This document shows positions 24,049 through 32,442 of a DNA stretch of 34,236 bases, one piece after another. A program made the position numbers and the translations under genes. The notes under the pieces were generated by a model. It was given only the letters and a program-made list of their open reading frames with translations, made no database searches and was not told the DNA's origin. Origin of the DNA: an uncultured Capnocytophaga sp. (GTDB taxonomy: Bacteria > Bacteroidota > Bacteroidia > Flavobacteriales > Flavobacteriaceae); assembly GCF_938029845.1 (NCBI RefSeq), contig NZ_CALHGG010000125.1:1-34236 (forward strand), in the 5' to 3' direction. Within the stretch, counting starts at the first letter, position 1. Every line of letters starts with the position of its first letter.

Positions 24049-25155
24049 ATGGATCAAGAAATACAAAAAGACGATGAGATAGATTTGCTTGCCCTATTGC
24101 TGAAAATATGGGAAGGAAGGAGAACTATTTTAAAATATTTCATCATATTCCTGTTTATAGGGATTTTCATTGCTATATTTTCTAAAAAGGAATATACTGC
24201 TACTTCATTAGTACTCGCTCAAGAAAATAACAATTCAACAGGAGGAAACTTATCAGGATTAGCCTCTTTAGCAGGAATTAACCTTGGACCCTCTTCAGGA
24301 GAATTGATTTCTCCTAAGCTCTATACAAATATTGCTACTAGTATCCCTTTTCAAAGAAAAATGATACAAGTTCCTATACAAACCTTGCAAAGTAGTAACT
24401 CTATTACCTATGAGGAATATTGTGAAAAATATCAGAAAAAAAGTGTCTTAGATATAATAAAGAAATACACTATAGGACTACCTAGTGTTATTATAAAAGC
24501 CTTTTCTTCTAAGGATAAAGAGCTTACCCAATCAACAGCTGATAGTTCTTTGGAAGTATATAGCATTACTCCTAAAGAAAAAGAACTATTTAGTCTATTA
24601 AGTGATCAACTCCAAATTACTAACAATGAAAAAGACAATACCATTTCTTTCTCTTTCAGCATGGGGGATCCTGTAGCTGCTGCACAAATGTTAAGTCAGG
24701 CAAAAAAGACACTGCAAGAGACGATTATAGAGTTCAAAACTCGTAAGGCTAAAAGCCAATTGGAGTTCATAGAAAGACAGTATGAAGAGGCTGAAAAGAA
24801 CTTTAAGGAAAAACAATTGAGATTGGCAGCTTTCCAAGATAGCAATAGAGGTCTTATCACTGCGGTTCCTATGACCCGCCAGACACAGTTACAATCAGAA
24901 TATAACTTAGCTAGTAATATCTATATAGAACTAGCAAAACAGTTTGAAAACCAAAAAATTAAACTACAAGAGGACACCCCTGCCTTTATTGACATAGAAC
25001 CTGTCAGCATTCCCTTAGAAAAATCAAAACCTAAAAGAGGTATGATTATTGCCATTTGGGGATTTTTGGGTATAGTCATTGGAATTGGCACTATTTTTGG
25101 TAGAGACTTCATCAAGAGTATAAAAAACAAATCTACTTCTGAAGAAAAAGTATAA
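24049..25155 (+). CDS. Wzz/chain-length determinant family polysaccharide co-polymerase
   Basis: This is a 368-aa protein from the ATG at 24049 (an upstream ATG at 24028 lies inside the export gene and adds seven atypical residues). It has the acidic start MDQEIQKDDEIDLLALLLKI, membrane segment about 31-51 (FIIFLFIGIFIAIF), S-K-K-E-Y-T-A-T-S-L-V typical of Wzz, a periplasmic domain with a long coiled coil (about 225-295, including AKSQLEFIERQYEEAEKNF), a Pro-rich P-V-S-I-P-L-E-K-S-K-P-K-R, and a second membrane segment (about 330-350, MIIAIWGFLGIVIGIGTIFG). There is no tyrosine kinase domain. It sets polysaccharide chain length and bridges to the SLBB exporter encoded just upstream. Confidence 0.88.
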   Translation: MDQEIQKDDEIDLLALLLKIWEGRRTILKYFIIFLFIGIFIAIFSKKEYTATSLVLAQENNNSTGGNLSGLASLAGINLGPSSGELISPKLYTNIATSIPFQRKMIQVPIQTLQSSNSITYEEYCEKYQKKSVLDIIKKYTIGLPSVIIKAFSSKDKELTQSTADSSLEVYSITPKEKELFSLLSDQLQITNNEKDNTISFSFSMGDPVAAAQMLSQAKKTLQETIIEFKTRKAKSQLEFIERQYEEAEKNFKEKQLRLAAFQDSNRGLITAVPMTRQTQLQSEYNLASNIYIELAKQFENQKIKLQEDTPAFIDIEPVSIPLEKSKPKRGMIIAIWGFLGIVIGIGTIFGRDFIKSIKNKSTSEEKV

Positions 25156-25179
25156 AATCTCTTTAAAAAATTGATTATT

Positions 25180-25362
25180 ATGGGTTTAAATAAAAATTCT
25201 GTTTTAGGATATGCCACTCTCATTATGATCCTATTTGGGTTAATCCTCATAGGATTAGGAATATTTCGCTATGAAGATATTGCAGGCTGGGGATTTGCTT
25301 CTACTGGAGTAGGTTTTCTAGCTATTGCTTGGGTATTCGATGCGCTAAAAGGCAGAGTATAA
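25180..25362 (+). CDS. Small two-helix membrane protein (CAL67264-type)
   Basis: This is a 60-aa protein starting [20 protein letters not shown] (ATG 25180; a TTG at 25171 is less likely). Two hydrophobic segments (about 9-26 and 33-52) flank [13 protein letters not shown], and it ends A-L-K-G-R-V. It resembles the short conserved flavobacterial membrane protein named CAL67264 family. It lies between the Wzz-like gene and gapN in the same direction. Role unknown. Confidence 0.7.
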   Translation: MGLNKNSVLGYATLIMILFGLILIGLGIFRYEDIAGWGFASTGVGFLAIAWVFDALKGRV

Positions 25363-25385
25363 AAAAACAACTTAACTATAAAATA

Positions 25386-26972
25386 ATGAACGAATTTCAA
25401 CCTATACCCAAAGCTTATATATGTAATCCTTTACATAATAGGACTTACCTCATAAATGGGGAACTGAGGGAATGGAATGGCTCTTGTGATGAAGTATATT
25501 CTACTATTTCCTCCACAGAACAGTATGCCCCTACCTTAGTAGGTAGTGTACCCCACCTGACTGAAAAAGAGGCTCTAGAAGCTCTAGAAGCTGCAGGGGA
25601 AGCCTATGGAAAAGGTAATGGGCTATGGGCTACTATGCGAGTGAAAGATCGTGCAGAGATATTAGAGCGCTTTACCAAAGAGATACAACACAAGCGCGAT
25701 GAGGTAGTACATCTGATGATGTGGGAAATAGGCAAAACAATTCTTGAATGCCAAAAGGAATTTGACCGAACCATAGAATACCTATATAATACCTTAGAGG
25801 AATATAAGAAATTAGACCGCGATAGCGCTCATTTCCAGAAAAAAGATGGTATCTATGCCCATATTCGTCGTGGTCCTCTAGGGATTGTACTCTGTTTGGG
25901 ACCTTATAACTATCCTCTTAATGAATCATTTGCACTACTGATTCCTGCACTGCTCATGGGAAATACAGTAATCTACAAACCACCCAAATATGGTGTACTG
26001 CTTATTACCCCTCTATTGGAAGCCTTTAGAGATTGTTTTCCTAAGGGTGTAATCAATATTGTCTTTGGGCGTGGGAGAGAAATTGCCTCCCCTATTATGG
26101 AAACTGGCCGTATAGATGTTTTAGCACTCATAGGTAATAGTCGCTCAGCTATAGCCCTACAAGACAAACACCCTCATAAGAATCGTTTGCGCTTGGTACT
26201 AGGCTTAGAAGCTAAAAATCCTGCTATTGTACTACCCGATGCGGATATAGATCTTGCAGTAAAGGAATGTGTTACAGGAGCTCTTACTTTCAATGGACAA
26301 CGTTGTACCGCGTTAAAGATACTTTATGTTCATGAAGATATTAAGGATACTTTTTTAGCCAAATTCACCGAGGAAGTAGACAAACTCCCCTTTGGAAATC
26401 CTTGGGAGATGAATGTAAAACTGACTCCCCTACCCGATCCTGATAAACCTCAATATATCCAAGACCTCATAGACGATGCCTTGCAGAAAGGTGCTAAGAT
26501 TCTCAATAAGAAGGGTGGTGAGCGTTGTGAGAACTTTATCTTCCCTGCGGTGCTTGCTCCTGTTACCCCCGATATGCGGGTTTATCAGGAAGAGCAATTT
26601 GGTCCTGTGGTACCTATACGCTTCTTTACCAATATTGATGAGGTAAGGGAAGAGATTGCTGACTCTCACTATGGTCAACAGGTAAGTATCTTTGGGCATG
26701 ACGTCTATACACTAGCACCACTGATTGATGCTATGGTAAATCTTGTATGCAGGGTCAATCTCAATAGCCTATGCCAACGTGGTCCTGATGTTTTTCCTTT
26801 CACAGGTCGCAAAGATTCGGCAGTGAGTACTCTCAGTGTATATGATGCCCTTCGTTCGTTCTCCATACGCACTTTTGTGGCTTCCAAGGATAACCCTTAT
26901 AATAATGAGATCCTTGAAAACTTACTAAAGACGGGAACATCCAATTTCATTAGTACCTCTTATATACTATAG
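25386..26972 (+). CDS. gapN: NADP-dependent non-phosphorylating glyceraldehyde-3-phosphate dehydrogenase
   Basis: This is a 528-aa aldehyde dehydrogenase superfamily enzyme that oxidises glyceraldehyde-3-phosphate directly to 3-phosphoglycerate with NADP, giving NADPH without ATP. Seen: oxyanion Asn in [12 protein letters not shown] (N175), cofactor-site Lys in VIYKPPKYG (K198), general-base Glu in [11 protein letters not shown] (E275), catalytic Cys in [11 protein letters not shown] (C307), and the GapN-type substrate segment [21 protein letters not shown] chose ATG 25386 because the upstream 19 codons overlap the previous gene. The ALDH domain is complete and about 40 residues longer than classical GapN, at both ends. 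It follows the small membrane protein by 23 bases. Confidence 0.9.
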   Translation: MNEFQPIPKAYICNPLHNRTYLINGELREWNGSCDEVYSTISSTEQYAPTLVGSVPHLTEKEALEALEAAGEAYGKGNGLWATMRVKDRAEILERFTKEIQHKRDEVVHLMMWEIGKTILECQKEFDRTIEYLYNTLEEYKKLDRDSAHFQKKDGIYAHIRRGPLGIVLCLGPYNYPLNESFALLIPALLMGNTVIYKPPKYGVLLITPLLEAFRDCFPKGVINIVFGRGREIASPIMETGRIDVLALIGNSRSAIALQDKHPHKNRLRLVLGLEAKNPAIVLPDADIDLAVKECVTGALTFNGQRCTALKILYVHEDIKDTFLAKFTEEVDKLPFGNPWEMNVKLTPLPDPDKPQYIQDLIDDALQKGAKILNKKGGERCENFIFPAVLAPVTPDMRVYQEEQFGPVVPIRFFTNIDEVREEIADSHYGQQVSIFGHDVYTLAPLIDAMVNLVCRVNLNSLCQRGPDVFPFTGRKDSAVSTLSVYDALRSFSIRTFVASKDNPYNNEILENLLKTGTSNFISTSYIL

Positions 26973-26999
26973 GATTTTAATTTTTTTAATATACATCAT

Positions 27000-27188
27000 A
27001 TGAAATTATTTGTCATCGTATTGATTATTTTAAGCCTATGCATCATAGGCATGGCAATAAAAATATGGGGCAAAAAAGGTGGTAAATTCTCAGGAACTTG
27101 CGCCAGCCAAAGCCCTTATTTGAACCCAGAAGGGACTCCTTGCAGTTTTTGTGGAAAGCTCCCTGATGAGGCTGATTGTAAAAAATAA
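27000..27188 (+). CDS. Small membrane-anchored Cys-rich protein
   Basis: This is a 62-aa protein. Hydrophobic start MKLFVIVLIILSLCIIGMAI (one membrane segment, about 3-21) is followed by a basic turn (K-I-W-G-K-K-G-G-K) and a tail with cysteines: TCASQSPYLNPEGTPCSFCG and D-C. The C-x-x-C-G pair and flanking Cys suggest a small metal site or disulfides. Similar short proteins annotated only as membrane or secreted are frequent in Flavobacteriaceae. It lies 27 bases after gapN and is followed by a strong terminator. Confidence 0.7.
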   Translation: MKLFVIVLIILSLCIIGMAIKIWGKKGGKFSGTCASQSPYLNPEGTPCSFCGKLPDEADCKK

Positions 27189-27197
27189 CATCCACTA

Positions 27198-27230
27198 AAG
27201 TCAGTTATCCTATAAGGTAACTGACTTTTT
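27198..27230 (+). terminator. Rho-independent terminator ending the export-gapN unit
   Basis: AAGTCAGTTATCC, loop TATA, then AGG-TAACTGACT and TTTTT: 12 pairs, followed by CG. It lies 10 bases after the small Cys-rich gene and 11 bases before the comEC ATG. Confidence 0.88.
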
Positions 27231-27240
27231 CGTATATTGT

Positions 27241-29229
27241 ATGAAACCCACACCCTTTAATTTCCCCCTTTGTATCATCCTTTTGGGTATGATTCTTGGT
27301 ATTGTTTTCCAAGATTTACTCCATGGGATAGGACTTTTTATCAGTCTGTTGCTGTGTGGTCTAGCTATTTTAGGTATCTATTTTTGTCATTTTAGGATCA
27401 AAAAATTCCAAAGAGAAATCATTTTTTTAGCAGGCATTAGCTTGGGAATTTTAACTTACAATGTACATTATGAACCCAACAGAAGTTTTCATTATCTGCA
27501 TAAGCTTAGTCCCAATAAGGAATATAGCCTATTAGGAACTATAGAACACATCAAGGGAAGACAAGTTATTGTATCTGTCCTCCCCTCTGAAAGAGAAGAT
27601 TACAAAGAAAAAATTGCTCTCTACTTAAAAGATACCCTTGGAGAGAATACTCTAGGACATACTATTCTTTTTCACAGCAAACTTTCTCCTATTACCCCTC
27701 CTCAAAATATTTATCAGTTTGATTACAAACAATATTTGGAGCACCAAGGGGTATTTTGGCAAGGGTTTCCTATGGCTTATGAAATTAAGTATCATCCCTG
27801 TTTTTCTCCCTTGATAAAGGCTAAACAACTACAAGGCTACTTAGCTGCTAGTCTCTCCCACTACCCTTTTTCTAAAGAAACTGTGGGAGTACTTAAGGCC
27901 TTAGTTTTGGGAGTTCGTTCGGATATCACTCCTGAGCTCTATCAACAATACATCAATGCAGGTGCTGTTCATATTTTAGCTATTTCGGGACTTCACATTG
28001 GTATTATTACCTACTTATTAACTCTTTTTATCTCCTTTATAATCCCTGCAAAAAGAAAAGGTATAAAAATAGCCTTCATCTTAGCTTTTTTGCTTACTTA
28101 TGCGGCTATTACAGGATTATCAGCTTCAGTATTGAGAGCTGTGGTAATGTTTGGTTGTTATAGTATTGCTTATTTAGTAGGAAGTAGAAGAGCCAGATAT
28201 GATAGTTTGCTCCTCTCAGCCTTCATACTATTGTTATGTAAACCTACTTTTCTCTTTGAAGTAGGTTTTCAACTAAGCTATATGGCTGTACTCTCCATAG
28301 TATTATTTCTTCCCTTAGGAGAAAGATACCGATTTGAAAACAAATTTCTAAACTTTTTTTGGGACATCATCAAAATGAGTATAGCCGCACAGATAGGTGT
28401 GCTCCCTCTCTCCTTGTACTATTTCCACGAATTTGCAGGACTGTTTCTAGTTACCAATGTTTTGATTTTACCCTTCTTAGGAATTATCTTATCGGTAGGA
28501 ATAGGCATTGTATTTTTAGCCAATATACAGCTACTTCCTCACTGGCTTGTTATCAGTTATGATTTTGCGCTATCTCTGATGAATAAAATCATAGAATATA
28601 TAGCCTCAGTAGAGCGTATGGTCATACGCGAAGTGTATTTTGACGCTATCAGTCTATGGCTGTGTTACTTAGCCTTAGCATGGATAATCATATATATGAA
28701 AATCAAAAAAGTAAAGTTTGTATATTATTTCTTTTTGACAATATTGTCTTTACAAACTTATTCCTTTTATATCAAATATGAAAACACAAAGACAGAACAA
28801 CTCATTGTATTTCATCAATATAAGAAAACAATTATCGCTCTACAACAAGGTAAAGAAGCTACTTTTTATCTTTCTGACACAGTGGCAATACCACAACAAC
28901 TTATCAAAAATTTTCGAACTCAACATCAAGTAAAGACTATCCATTGTAAGGCTATTAAGAATATACTACCTTTCAAAGATGACTTTCTCACCATTATTGA
29001 TGACACATTCTATTTGGATACTTCCTACCCAACTCATTACCTGTTGCTCAGAAACAACCCAAAAATTCATTTAGAGAAATTTTTGAGTAATATCCGCCCT
29101 AAAATACTCATTGCTGACGGAAGTAATCGTCCTTTTATCGTAGAAAAGTGGAAACACACCTGTCAAAAATTACAAATTCCTTTTTATTATACAAAAGACC
29201 ATGAGCTAATTTATCAATTGGTTCATTAG
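27241..29229 (+). CDS. comEC: ComEC/Rec2-family DNA uptake channel
   Basis: This is a 662-aa integral membrane protein. It has N-terminal helices (about 6-70), a DUF4131 soluble region (about 75-185), and then the competence domain with LKALVLGVRSDITPELYQQY and GAVHILAISGLHIGIITYLL (the conserved A-I-S-G-L-H), GLSASVLRAVVMFG, and PTFLFEVGFQLSYMAVLSIV, carrying about ten membrane segments up to residue 500. The last 150 residues are soluble, without a clear metallo-beta-lactamase histidine cluster, as in many Bacteroidota ComEC proteins. It moves single-stranded DNA across the inner membrane in transformation. It starts right after a terminator with no clear ribosome site, and its last 24 bases overlap the convergent flavoenzyme gene. 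Confidence 0.88.
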   Translation: MKPTPFNFPLCIILLGMILGIVFQDLLHGIGLFISLLLCGLAILGIYFCHFRIKKFQREIIFLAGISLGILTYNVHYEPNRSFHYLHKLSPNKEYSLLGTIEHIKGRQVIVSVLPSEREDYKEKIALYLKDTLGENTLGHTILFHSKLSPITPPQNIYQFDYKQYLEHQGVFWQGFPMAYEIKYHPCFSPLIKAKQLQGYLAASLSHYPFSKETVGVLKALVLGVRSDITPELYQQYINAGAVHILAISGLHIGIITYLLTLFISFIIPAKRKGIKIAFILAFLLTYAAITGLSASVLRAVVMFGCYSIAYLVGSRRARYDSLLLSAFILLLCKPTFLFEVGFQLSYMAVLSIVLFLPLGERYRFENKFLNFFWDIIKMSIAAQIGVLPLSLYYFHEFAGLFLVTNVLILPFLGIILSVGIGIVFLANIQLLPHWLVISYDFALSLMNKIIEYIASVERMVIREVYFDAISLWLCYLALAWIIIYMKIKKVKFVYYFFLTILSLQTYSFYIKYENTKTEQLIVFHQYKKTIIALQQGKEATFYLSDTVAIPQQLIKNFRTQHQVKTIHCKAIKNILPFKDDFLTIIDDTFYLDTSYPTHYLLLRNNPKIHLEKFLSNIRPKILIADGSNRPFIVEKWKHTCQKLQIPFYYTKDHELIYQLVH

Positions 29230-30156
29230 CGAGTTGGTTTGTTGAAATTCTTCTAATACTTCCTCAAAGATCTCTTTTACTGTCTTTATATCTTGTATAA
29301 GACTACTTACTTGACCTATTTCTAATTCACCTTCCTGAAGATCTCCTTCATACATACCCAATTTGGTACGCCCCTTACCTAATAGCTGTTTAAGATTTTC
29401 GGGGGTAGCTTCTCTTTGCTGATAAAGAGCTTCTAACTGCTCATAGAAAGCATTCTTTAGCAAACGTACTGGAGAAAGTTCTTTAAGAGTTAACACCGTA
29501 TCACCCTCTTTAGCTTTGAGTACCTCTTGTTTGAAAAGAGAGTGTACAGTAGCCTCCTCTGTAGCAATAAAGCGACTACCCATTTGCACCCCTTCTGCTC
29601 CGAGTGCCATAGTAGCATACATTGCCCTACCTGTGGCAATTCCTCCTGCTGCAATCACAGGAATAGTTACTTTTCGGCATACCTCAGGCACCAATACCAA
29701 AGTAGTAGTCTCCTCTCGTCCATTATGTCCACCTGCTTCAAAGCCCTCGGCGACTACGGCATCTACCCAAGCTGCTTGAGCTTTGAGAGCAAACTTACTA
29801 CTACTGACCACATGTACCACTTTTATTCCTTTCTCATGGAGTTTCTCTGTCCAAAGGGCTGGGTTTCCTGCCGAGGTAAAGACCACAGAAACTCCTTCCT
29901 CCATAATAACCTCCATCGTTTGAGCACTATTGGCATACATGATAGGCACATTTACCCCAAAAGGTTTATCTGTATGTATTTTACACTGTCTGATTTGAGT
30001 ACGTAACTCCTCTGCTGACATAGAACCAGAGCCCAGCAGCCCCAATCCACCTGCATTACTTACTGCTGTCACTAACTGCCATTGACTCGCCCATATCATT
30101 CCTCCTTGAATGATTGGATATTCTATACCTAATAATTTTGTTATTCTTGTTTTCAA
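29206..30156 (-). CDS. Nitronate monooxygenase / FabK-like FMN-dependent enoyl reductase
   Basis: This is a 316-aa TIM-barrel flavoprotein. Start MKTRITKLLGIEYPIIQGGM carries the P-I-I-Q-G-G-M FMN motif. SNAGGLGLLGSGSM, NVPIMYANSA, VVFTSAGNP, then AEGFEAGGHNGREETTT (A-E-G-x-E-A-G-G-H), IPVIAAGGIATGRAMYATMA and GAEGVQMGSRFIAT (phosphate-binding loop). This group holds both 2-nitropropane dioxygenases and FabK-type enoyl-ACP reductases; M-x-x-L-G-A-E-G-V-Q-M-G-(S/T)-R-F is shared, so I cannot decide. The C-terminal helix runs into the 3' end of comEC (convergent, 24-base overlap). It lies downstream of the pyruvate oxidase gene but is separated by a terminator. Confidence 0.8.
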   Translation of the reverse strand: MKTRITKLLGIEYPIIQGGMIWASQWQLVTAVSNAGGLGLLGSGSMSAEELRTQIRQCKIHTDKPFGVNVPIMYANSAQTMEVIMEEGVSVVFTSAGNPALWTEKLHEKGIKVVHVVSSSKFALKAQAAWVDAVVAEGFEAGGHNGREETTTLVLVPEVCRKVTIPVIAAGGIATGRAMYATMALGAEGVQMGSRFIATEEATVHSLFKQEVLKAKEGDTVLTLKELSPVRLLKNAFYEQLEALYQQREATPENLKQLLGKGRTKLGMYEGDLQEGELEIGQVSSLIQDIKTVKEIFEEVLEEFQQTNSLMNQLIN

Positions 30157-30181
30157 TTGTTAATTATTAATTGTTATAGCA

Positions 30182-30220
30182 GAAAAAGTAGGAATAATTT
30201 TTTCTTACCCCTACTTTTTC
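30182..30220 (-). terminator. Rho-independent terminator after the pyruvate oxidase gene
   Basis: GAAAAAGTAGG (30182-30192) and CCTACTTTTTC (30210-30220) form a perfect 11-bp stem with a 17-base loop, 22 bases past the stop at 30243. The stem itself supplies the T-run on either strand. Confidence 0.7.
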
Positions 30221-30242
30221 ATTAGTCACTCGTTATTTGTCA

Positions 30243-31988
30243 CTATAAAATGTCTTTAATATGCTTTATGCTATTAGCTATACTTTCTTTGGCTTCGGAA
30301 AAATCACCTTGTCCTATTTTCTTCATGACATTGGTAGCGAATCCTTTCATTTGTTCAAAAGTAATGTGAGGCGGCATGGCTAAGGTATCACGATTGGTAT
30401 AGATATTCACCAAGGTAGGTCCCTCATGCTCAAAAGCAGCTTTTACAGTGGCTTCCAGTTCTTCTGTTTTATGTACCTCATAGCCCTTGATATTCATTAG
30501 GTCAGCTATTTTGTCAAAAGGAGGATTGACCATATTGGTTTGCCAATCCAAATAACCAGAAACTTCCATTTCAAGTTTGACCATGGCAAGTGAACGGTTA
30601 TTGAACACAAATATCTTTACAGGGTACTGGTATTGCATTAGCGTAGCCAAGTCACCCAAAAGCATAGAGAGTCCGCCATCACCACACATAGCCACTACTT
30701 GTCTTCCTGGTGAGGAAGCCGCTGCCCCAATGGCCATAGGCAGTGCATTGGCCATAGAACCATGATTGAAAGAACCTGTGAGGTAGCGCTTGCCTGTACC
30801 TTTGACAAAACGTGCTGCCCAAACCACATTCATTCCTGTATCTACGGTAAAAATAGCGTCCTTAGCTGCATATTTGTCTAAAAGTTTAGCAGCATATTCG
30901 GGGTCTATCTGATCTTCTTCTGTCTTTCTCTTTGTATAATCGTCCAAAGACTTCTCAAGTGCTACATACTCCTTGTGGATATTTTTAAGGAAGCTATCAT
31001 CATTACGAGGGGTAAGTTTAGGTAATAATGCGGCAATTGTATCTTTTACATCACCAGCAAAACCATAATCTACTTTGGCACGGCGACCAATAATATCAGG
31101 GCGCTGATCTATTTGAACAATGACATTTTTCTTAGGTAAGAACTCTGCATAAGGAAAGTCAGTACCTAACATAATAAGGATATCAGACTCGGCACAAGCA
31201 TCATAACCAGATCGATGTCCCAAGAGTCCATTCATACCTGCTATATAAGGACTATCGGTACGGTCAAAGAATATTTTTCCTCGGAAAGAAGCTACAATAG
31301 GTGCTTTGAGTGTTTCTGCAAGTTGTTCTACTTCACTTACAGCATATTGGCAACCATGTCCACAATAAAGAGTTATCTTCTTGTGCTTGGTGTCATTCAA
31401 TACAGCGGCCAACTTATCTAGCTCACTATCGGAAGGGCGTACAACGGGTTTAGTCAAAAAGGTCTGTGTAGCGGTAGGCACCTCTTCCAAATCAGCTCCT
31501 GCCACATCACCAGGTAAGCCTAATACACTTACTCCTTTTTCATTGATTGCTGTCTGTATAGCACGCTGCATCATGGTAGTAAACTGCTTAGGTGTATTGG
31601 CTACATATACATATTTGCTACAATCTTGGAATAAAAGAAAAGGATTGGTTTCTTGGAACCAGTGTGTACCAAACTTCTGTGTTGCACAAGTACTGGCTAT
31701 GGCAATGACAGGATTACCTGCACGATTAGCATCATAGAGCCCATTGATCAGGTGTACATGTCCTGGGCCTGAACTTCCCATACAGCAGCCTATGCCATTA
31801 AGTTCGGCATCCATGGAGGCTGCATAAGCTGCGGATTCTTCGTGGCGTAAGTGTATCCATTCGAGGCGACCATCGCGACGAATGGCATCATTTACAGGGT
31901 TGAGACTATCCCCTGTAATGGCATAGACTCTTTTTACACCTGCTTGTACTAACATTTCAACCAATTGGTCAGATACATTTTTACTCAT
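30243..31988 (-). CDS. poxB: Thiamine-diphosphate-dependent pyruvate oxidase / pyruvate:quinone dehydrogenase
   Basis: This is a 581-aa enzyme with the three-domain plan of the family. The N-terminal Pyr domain has the activating Glu in HLRHEESAAYAA (about 50), GIGCCMGSSGPGHVHLINGL and NRAGNPVIAIAST. The central FAD-type domain (about 190-330) has LCGHGC-like text (YCGHGCQYA) and HRSGYDACAESDILIMLGTD. The C-terminal PP domain has the ThDP/Mg motif MCGDGGLSMLLGDLATLMQY ending with N-N-R-S-L. It would convert pyruvate to acetate (PoxB) or acetyl phosphate (Pox); the length and a helical tail (QMKGFATNVMKKIGQGDFSE, then residues to the C-terminus) suit membrane-activated PoxB. Two candidate promoters lie upstream. 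Confidence 0.88.
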   Translation of the reverse strand: MSKNVSDQLVEMLVQAGVKRVYAITGDSLNPVNDAIRRDGRLEWIHLRHEESAAYAASMDAELNGIGCCMGSSGPGHVHLINGLYDANRAGNPVIAIASTCATQKFGTHWFQETNPFLLFQDCSKYVYVANTPKQFTTMMQRAIQTAINEKGVSVLGLPGDVAGADLEEVPTATQTFLTKPVVRPSDSELDKLAAVLNDTKHKKITLYCGHGCQYAVSEVEQLAETLKAPIVASFRGKIFFDRTDSPYIAGMNGLLGHRSGYDACAESDILIMLGTDFPYAEFLPKKNVIVQIDQRPDIIGRRAKVDYGFAGDVKDTIAALLPKLTPRNDDSFLKNIHKEYVALEKSLDDYTKRKTEEDQIDPEYAAKLLDKYAAKDAIFTVDTGMNVVWAARFVKGTGKRYLTGSFNHGSMANALPMAIGAAASSPGRQVVAMCGDGGLSMLLGDLATLMQYQYPVKIFVFNNRSLAMVKLEMEVSGYLDWQTNMVNPPFDKIADLMNIKGYEVHKTEELEATVKAAFEHEGPTLVNIYTNRDTLAMPPHITFEQMKGFATNVMKKIGQGDFSEAKESIANSIKHIKDIL

Positions 31989-32028
31989 AATAGGTATTTT
32001 TAATCTTTTAATTTATCTAATCAGACGA

Positions 32029-32036
32029 CAAAAGTA
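32029..32036 (-). promoter_or_regulatory. Proximal -7 promoter element for the pyruvate oxidase gene
   Basis: The minus strand reads TACTTTTG, followed by TCGTC, 40 bases before the ATG at 31988. Matches TAnnTTTG; no convincing -33 element was seen. Confidence 0.5.
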
Positions 32037-32223
32037 CATCTTTTATTTTTCTATCTTGCTTTTTTAAGAACAAATAACAAATCCGTAGCCAGTGATAAGT
32101 AAAAAGTGAAAAATATTACAGAATTACTCCATGATAATACGAGTCACATACTCGCACGAGCAAAGTAGACTGATATTAGGTCTCTGAGCACTGACTTATG
32201 AATACTAACCACTGAATATGGTG

Positions 32224-32255
32224 CAAAATTATAACATTTCAAGTAGCAAAGTCAA
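32224..32255 (-). promoter_or_regulatory. Possible distal promoter for the pyruvate oxidase gene
   Basis: The minus strand has TTGACT (32255-32250), 16 bases, TATAAT (32233-32228), and overlapping TAATTTTG (32231-32224). It fits both the classic -35/-10 pattern and the Bacteroidota -7 pattern. It would give a leader of about 230 bases. Between 32037 and 32223 I see only degenerate AT-rich text and a small hairpin (CGAGT-cacat-ACTCG near 32138-32152), no gene. Confidence 0.35.
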
Positions 32256-32334
32256 GTAAAAAATAGATGAGATGTAAGAATTTATGTGGTAAAAAATGGC
32301 GTTAGGTATTTAAGAATTTTAGGGCTAAAAAATA

Positions 32335-32366
32335 TAGTAATCAAGAGTTTAAACTCTTGATTACTA
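32335..32366. terminator. 32-bp perfect palindrome, likely terminator of the sugar permease gene
   Basis: TAGTAATCAAGAGTTT (32335-32350) is followed directly by its exact reverse complement (32351-32366), so there is no spacer. On the minus strand it is followed by TATATTTTTTAG. It lies 77 bases beyond the permease stop. In DNA it could also form a cruciform or be a dimer-binding site. Confidence 0.6.
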
Positions 32367-32442
32367 ATAGTTTTACATCCTATATTGTTGTGTTCTGCAA
32401 GTTTATACCAGCAGTGGGATTTACATCATTTCTTGTTTGTCA

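Noticed and set aside
25329..25385. Upstream start for gapN
   Set aside because: It overlaps the previous gene and adds residues unlike any GapN N-terminus.
29516..30006. Plus-strand frames opposite the flavoenzyme gene
   Set aside because: The opposite strand encodes a complete, motif-bearing enzyme.
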